Assembly: GCA_016987375.1 (NCBI GenBank)
Contig: PJRA01000263.1
Location: forward strand, 923,940-943,319
DNA length: 19,380 bases
Direction of reading: 5' to 3'
Source of the DNA: Brachionus koreanus
Taxonomy: Eukaryota > Rotifera > Eurotatoria > Ploima > Brachionidae
Made by a program: the position numbers and the translations under genes. The notes under the pieces were generated by a model. It did no database searches. It worked only from the letters and a program-made list of their open reading frames with translations, and had not been told where the DNA came from. Within the stretch, counting starts at the first letter, position 1, and each line of letters opens with the position of its first letter. Of the stretch, positions 17,501 through 19,380 are shown piece after piece.

Positions 17501-18412
17501 TTTCAAATCATTCAAACTCTCTAAATTCAAATAGCACCAAATAATGTCCAAATTCAAAAGAGCATAGTTGTCTACATTTTGGAGCAATGATTTGTCTTGA
17601 CATGTCAAAAATTCCTTGTCTGCCTCAGCCAACAGTATCAAGGCTTTGAAATAATTTTTTTTTTTGATCAAAAATTTTGATTTTTCATGTAATATCATGG
17701 CCATTGTCAAACAAGACTGGTCATTTTCACTAAGTTTTAGAGTGAAGCCATTTTGATTTTGCAACTTGATGCGCTTAGACATTAGTTGGTCTTTTTCGAT
17801 TGATTCGCTGGCCAGCAAATTGATCGCTTCTTTAATATCCATAATCATTTTAGCATCTTGTCTATTTTCTTTTAAATTCTGAATGCTCTTTTCATACACA
17901 CAAAGTGCCATTAAAGTCGAATGATTTTTTATGTCCTGAGTAAACAATGGATGGTTGTCTTTGATCACTTTGCCATTGCATATTATTTTCAAGTTGTCAC
18001 AATCGAGTTGAAAATTTTGAATAAGAAAATTTTTCAGCTCAGTACCCGTCATGGATATGTTGACTTGGACAGATTTATCTATCTTGTTTTGGTTCAAGCT
18101 TCCGATCACTTTGACTCGGAACACACATGACCCATCTTTTTGAAATTTTTTATTCTCTTCTAACTTTTTAACAGAGTGACGCTGAAGTTGGATTAAAATT
18201 TGCTTTAGATCAGCTTCCATCAGACCTGACTCATCGCTTAATTTCATTAGTAAGTCATTCAACTGCTCCTGATTCTGGTCCGAGGCAAAGTCTGGCGCTT
18301 CCCATAGCTTTATTTTGTGCTTGGTTAGAATGTTCACTACTGACATGCATTTTGAAGAATTCAAAAAGGCCTCGAATTCGGCCTCTGACTCATATTCATT
18401 AGAATTGTACAT
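14531..18412 (-). CDS. NUB1: NUB1 (NEDD8 ultimate buster 1), five exons, 600 residues
   Basis: Exons: 18412-17254, 17201-17110, 15196-15108, 15056-14951, 14887-14531; introns of 52, 1913, 51 and 63 bp, all GT-AG and all in phase. The joined protein has 600 residues, against about 601-615 in human NUB1. NUB1 binds NEDD8 (and, in mammals, FAT10) and brings it to the 26S proteasome, lowering neddylation. Order seen: N-terminal segment with IKLWEAP (human IQLWKPP); ubiquitin-like domain about 97-174; TPR-like helices about 225-380 with NVDNYALLNLDIIWCYLNLE; UBA1 about 380-416 (VMSMGFNNTEAKLALRATFN); a charged linker (exon 3); UBA2 about 448-485 (LQDLIQFGYNESQAAKALIQ); UBA3 about 493-530 (VVSQLVSMGFDRELCTMCVK); an acidic tail (ELPEDDEAYLDFNIEDDL) matching the human C-terminus. 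The transposon-filled second intron is the only large one. Confidence 0.96.
15524..15877. mobile_element. MITE C: 354-bp long-armed foldback element in NUB1 intron 2
   Basis: The ends read GGCATCCTTGTGAAATC (left) and, reversed, GGCAATGTGAAATC (right). From GTACAAAAATTACAGC inward the two arms are identical for about 100 bases (through TTCTGTAAACAGTACAATG) and similar for some 30 more, so the copy is young or kept paired by gene conversion. It is flanked by the identical 9-bp direct repeat CTCAATTTA (15515-15523 and 15878-15886). Arms well over 100 bp plus a 9-bp duplication are characteristic of Mutator-like elements. There is no open frame. It sits in an intron on a region transcribed with NUB1, so the pre-mRNA would contain a hairpin of more than 100 bp. 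Confidence 0.88.
16030..16047. repeat. 9-bp tandem duplication AACCCAGTC
   Basis: Two perfect adjacent copies in NUB1 intron 2. Not far away, CTTTTTCATTAAAAT occurs twice about 165 bases apart (near 16057 and 16221). Both look like small duplications without function. Confidence 0.6.
16386..16760 (+). mobile_element. LINE ORF2 C-terminal relic in NUB1 intron 2 (antisense to the gene)
   Basis: The plus strand reads IRGDLIQMFK at 16386, the RGDLI..(Y/F)K motif that follows the polymerase domain in CR1/jockey-type LINEs. Frame-broken sequence (VNLVNDPIMSKY) follows, then an open stretch FLTNRVLPTWNKLPTDIVNA, SSNSFKAKLDAWIKDYLLKQ to TAA at 16689-16691. The NRV..WN.LP......A...NSFK..LD signature matches the copy at 10440-10690. 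The 3' region starts CTAAAAGGCT and ends in an ACT trinucleotide run (16744-16755), again like the other copy. Several stops and shifts show it is older than, or more damaged than, the 10.4-kb copy. It lies opposite to NUB1 transcription. Confidence 0.78.
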
Positions 18413-18594
18413 TTTGAAATTATTTTAAAAATTTATTTAAACTTAAATATTCATGTTTATTTTTATAGAAAAAATAATTTTTTTTTTAATTTCTAAATAA
18501 ACTTGTCTTAATGAAATTTTTATCAATTGAGCAATTATATTAAGTAGAAATTGATGAAAAAATGGTTTAAAACTAAATAAGTGCTTTACATAGA
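18413..18594. promoter_or_regulatory. short spacer between NUB1 start and tRNA gene
   Basis: NUB1 (minus) and the tRNA-Met gene (plus) diverge from this 182-bp A+T-rich spacer, which must hold the NUB1 core promoter and 5' leader. No individual element can be singled out. Confidence 0.4.
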
Positions 18595-18688
18595 GCCTCA
18601 ATAGCGCAGTCGGTAGCGCGTCAGTCTCATAATCTGAAATTTCAACAGAGTTATCTGGAGGTCGTGAGTTCGATCCTCACTTGGGGCA
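18595..18688 (+). tRNA. elongator tRNA-Met (CAU) with a 21-nt intron
   Basis: A full cloverleaf: acceptor GCCTCAA with TTGGGGC, D stem GCGC/GCGC, anticodon stem TCAGT, loop CTCATAA with anticodon CAT at 18628-18630, T arm GTGAG-TTCGATC-CTCAC, discriminator A at 18688. The body matches the animal elongator tRNA-Met, not the initiator. A 21-nt insert (18632-18652) sits exactly after position 37, the canonical nuclear intron site, leaving a 73-nt mature tRNA. CTC (positions 32-34) can pair with GAG near the intron end, three bases before the 3' cut, as expected for the anticodon-intron pair of a bulge-helix-bulge substrate. After splicing, pair 27-43 is U-G. A box (TAGCGCAGTCGGTAGCG) and B box (GAGTTCGATCC) are intact. 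The CCA end is not encoded. Confidence 0.95.
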
Positions 18689-18693
18689 AATTA

Positions 18694-18698
18694 TTTTT
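18694..18698 (+). terminator. Pol III terminator of tRNA-Met
   Basis: A run of five T on the plus strand, 5 bases after the discriminator base, the usual RNA polymerase III stop signal. Confidence 0.7.
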
Positions 18699-18934
18699 AT
18701 CAAACTTGCTAGTTATTTAATTAAATTTTAATTACAAATTAATATAGGTATTTTTTTATTTTATTTAAACAAAAAGTAATAAGCAATAAGTTGGAGCTTC
18801 TGTTTCTATAATTTCTAAAATTATTTTTTTATGAAATAATGTAAGATTTAATCAAAAATTTTACTTTAAAAGACATATTTTAATGTGAAATCGTACATAG
18901 GTATTGTGCATAACTTTACATTTATATTTTACAT

Positions 18935-19249
18935 TTATTTTTTATACTTTTTCAAAATCTTTCCGATATAGTTATAGTGGTAATTAAACTTTCTAGTCAT
19001 CTTTCTTTGCAAACGACCCGATTTATGATTGAAATAGGCTCCAAGTTTTGCCCCAATTAGTTTCTTGGCTATTTTAGCAAGTCTCCCATTTCCTTTTTTC
19101 TCTTGAATGAACGTTTTCAAAATGTTAAAAAGAAAATACTAACTCGATTCTGTGAGATCGAGTGAGGAGAGAAAGACATTTTTAGTAGCCAAAAAATTAT
19201 GAACATCAAAGAACTTATGAAAAATTAGTGATAAGAAAATTTTAACCAT
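18935..19249 (-). pseudogene. N-terminal fragment of a DNA transposase with HTH domain
   Basis: The open part (about 19120-18935) reads KGNGRLAKIAKKLIGAKLGA, YFNHKSGRLQRKMTRKFNYH, YNYIGKILKKYKK, stop. The pattern KKG.GR..KI, then a spacer with F.HK.G.SQRK.ARKF....Y...ILK, is the paired helix-turn-helix DNA-binding region of Tc1/mariner-type transposases (established family pattern, recognised by eye). There is no ATG in this frame. Upstream, an ATG at 19249 opens 35 codons (MVKIFLSLIFHKFFDVHNFL, later NVFLSSLDLTES) that join in phase if 19143-19102 is removed; that segment is a 42-base GT-AG stretch, either a tiny intron or an indel region. The joined product has 90 residues. The catalytic DDE part is missing after the stop, so this is a dead remnant. 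Confidence 0.55.
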
Positions 19250-19380
19250 ATAGAAAAGAATTCTACAGAGACATTATTTTCCTTGAAAATCAAATATTAT
19301 TCGAAATAATCTTATTTCTTGTTATCTTGAATGATAAAAAAATTAATTCTTATGTTTGTATTGATAATAAATATTTTTCA
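19250..19380. other. A+T-rich right edge
   Basis: No feature is supported. If the transposase fragment belongs to a longer element, its left terminus could lie here, but no terminal repeat is visible. Confidence 0.4.

Noticed and set aside
18632..18652. tRNA insert explained as a tandem duplication that destroys the gene
   Set aside because: ATCTG is repeated at both ends, but the insert lies exactly at the 37/38 site with correct pairing and an intact cloverleaf, which is better explained as an intron.
1..19380. CRISPR arrays, rRNA genes, prokaryotic operons or phage genes
   Set aside because: No regularly spaced repeats, no rRNA-like blocks, and gene structure is spliced and eukaryotic throughout.

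Overview
This window looks like nuclear DNA of a small invertebrate. It is very A+T-rich (by eye well over 70 percent), with gene-sized islands of higher G+C. The coding regions are split by tiny GT-AG introns of about 42-80 bp, poly(A) signals lie close behind the stop codons, and there is a eukaryotic tRNA gene with A and B boxes and its own intron. The proteins are animal-like (DCAF13/SOF1, NUB1, a class B-type seven-helix receptor). The base composition, the intron sizes and the look of the retroelement and transposase relics fit a monogonont rotifer such as Brachionus, but that assignment is inference. Layout, left to right: a putative two-exon mini-gene (64-286, -); an unrecognised 266-residue protein gene (692-1492, -); a repeat-rich gap with a LINE relic (1894-2085), a fragment of a foldback element (2330-2392) and a 186-bp miniature inverted-repeat transposon with a perfect 9-bp target-site duplication, sitting inside an older palindrome (3041-3314); the DCAF13 gene (4215-5603, -), for which I resolve a first exon beyond the long open frame, giving 445 residues; a coding-like relic zone and a 287-bp foldback element (6740-7026); a small secreted cysteine-rich protein (7679-7945, -); a long accessory zone (7946-11480) with several interrupted coding-like stretches on both strands, a G+C-rich island near 9262-9545 and a truncated LINE (10440-10690); a seven-helix receptor (11499-12545, -); a gene-poor A+T-rich gap with a foldback repeat (13007-13193); the five-exon NUB1 gene (14531-18412, -), whose 1.9-kb second intron contains a LINE relic and a long-armed foldback element with a 9-bp target-site duplication; an elongator tRNA-Met gene with a 21-nt intron (18595-18688, +); and the N-terminal part of a broken DNA transposase (18935-19249, -). 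All recognised protein genes lie on the minus strand but are separate transcription units, not an operon. DCAF13 (a CRL4 substrate receptor and SSU-processome factor) and NUB1 (which lowers free NEDD8 and so opposes cullin neddylation) touch the same pathway from opposite sides; their proximity may be chance. The most notable non-gene signal is a group of three foldback elements with unrelated interiors but similar ends (GG then TTGTGAA or TGTGAAA) and 8-9 bp target duplications, which points to one Mutator-like transposition machinery acting in this genome. No CRISPR array, prokaryotic operon or complete autonomous transposon was seen.
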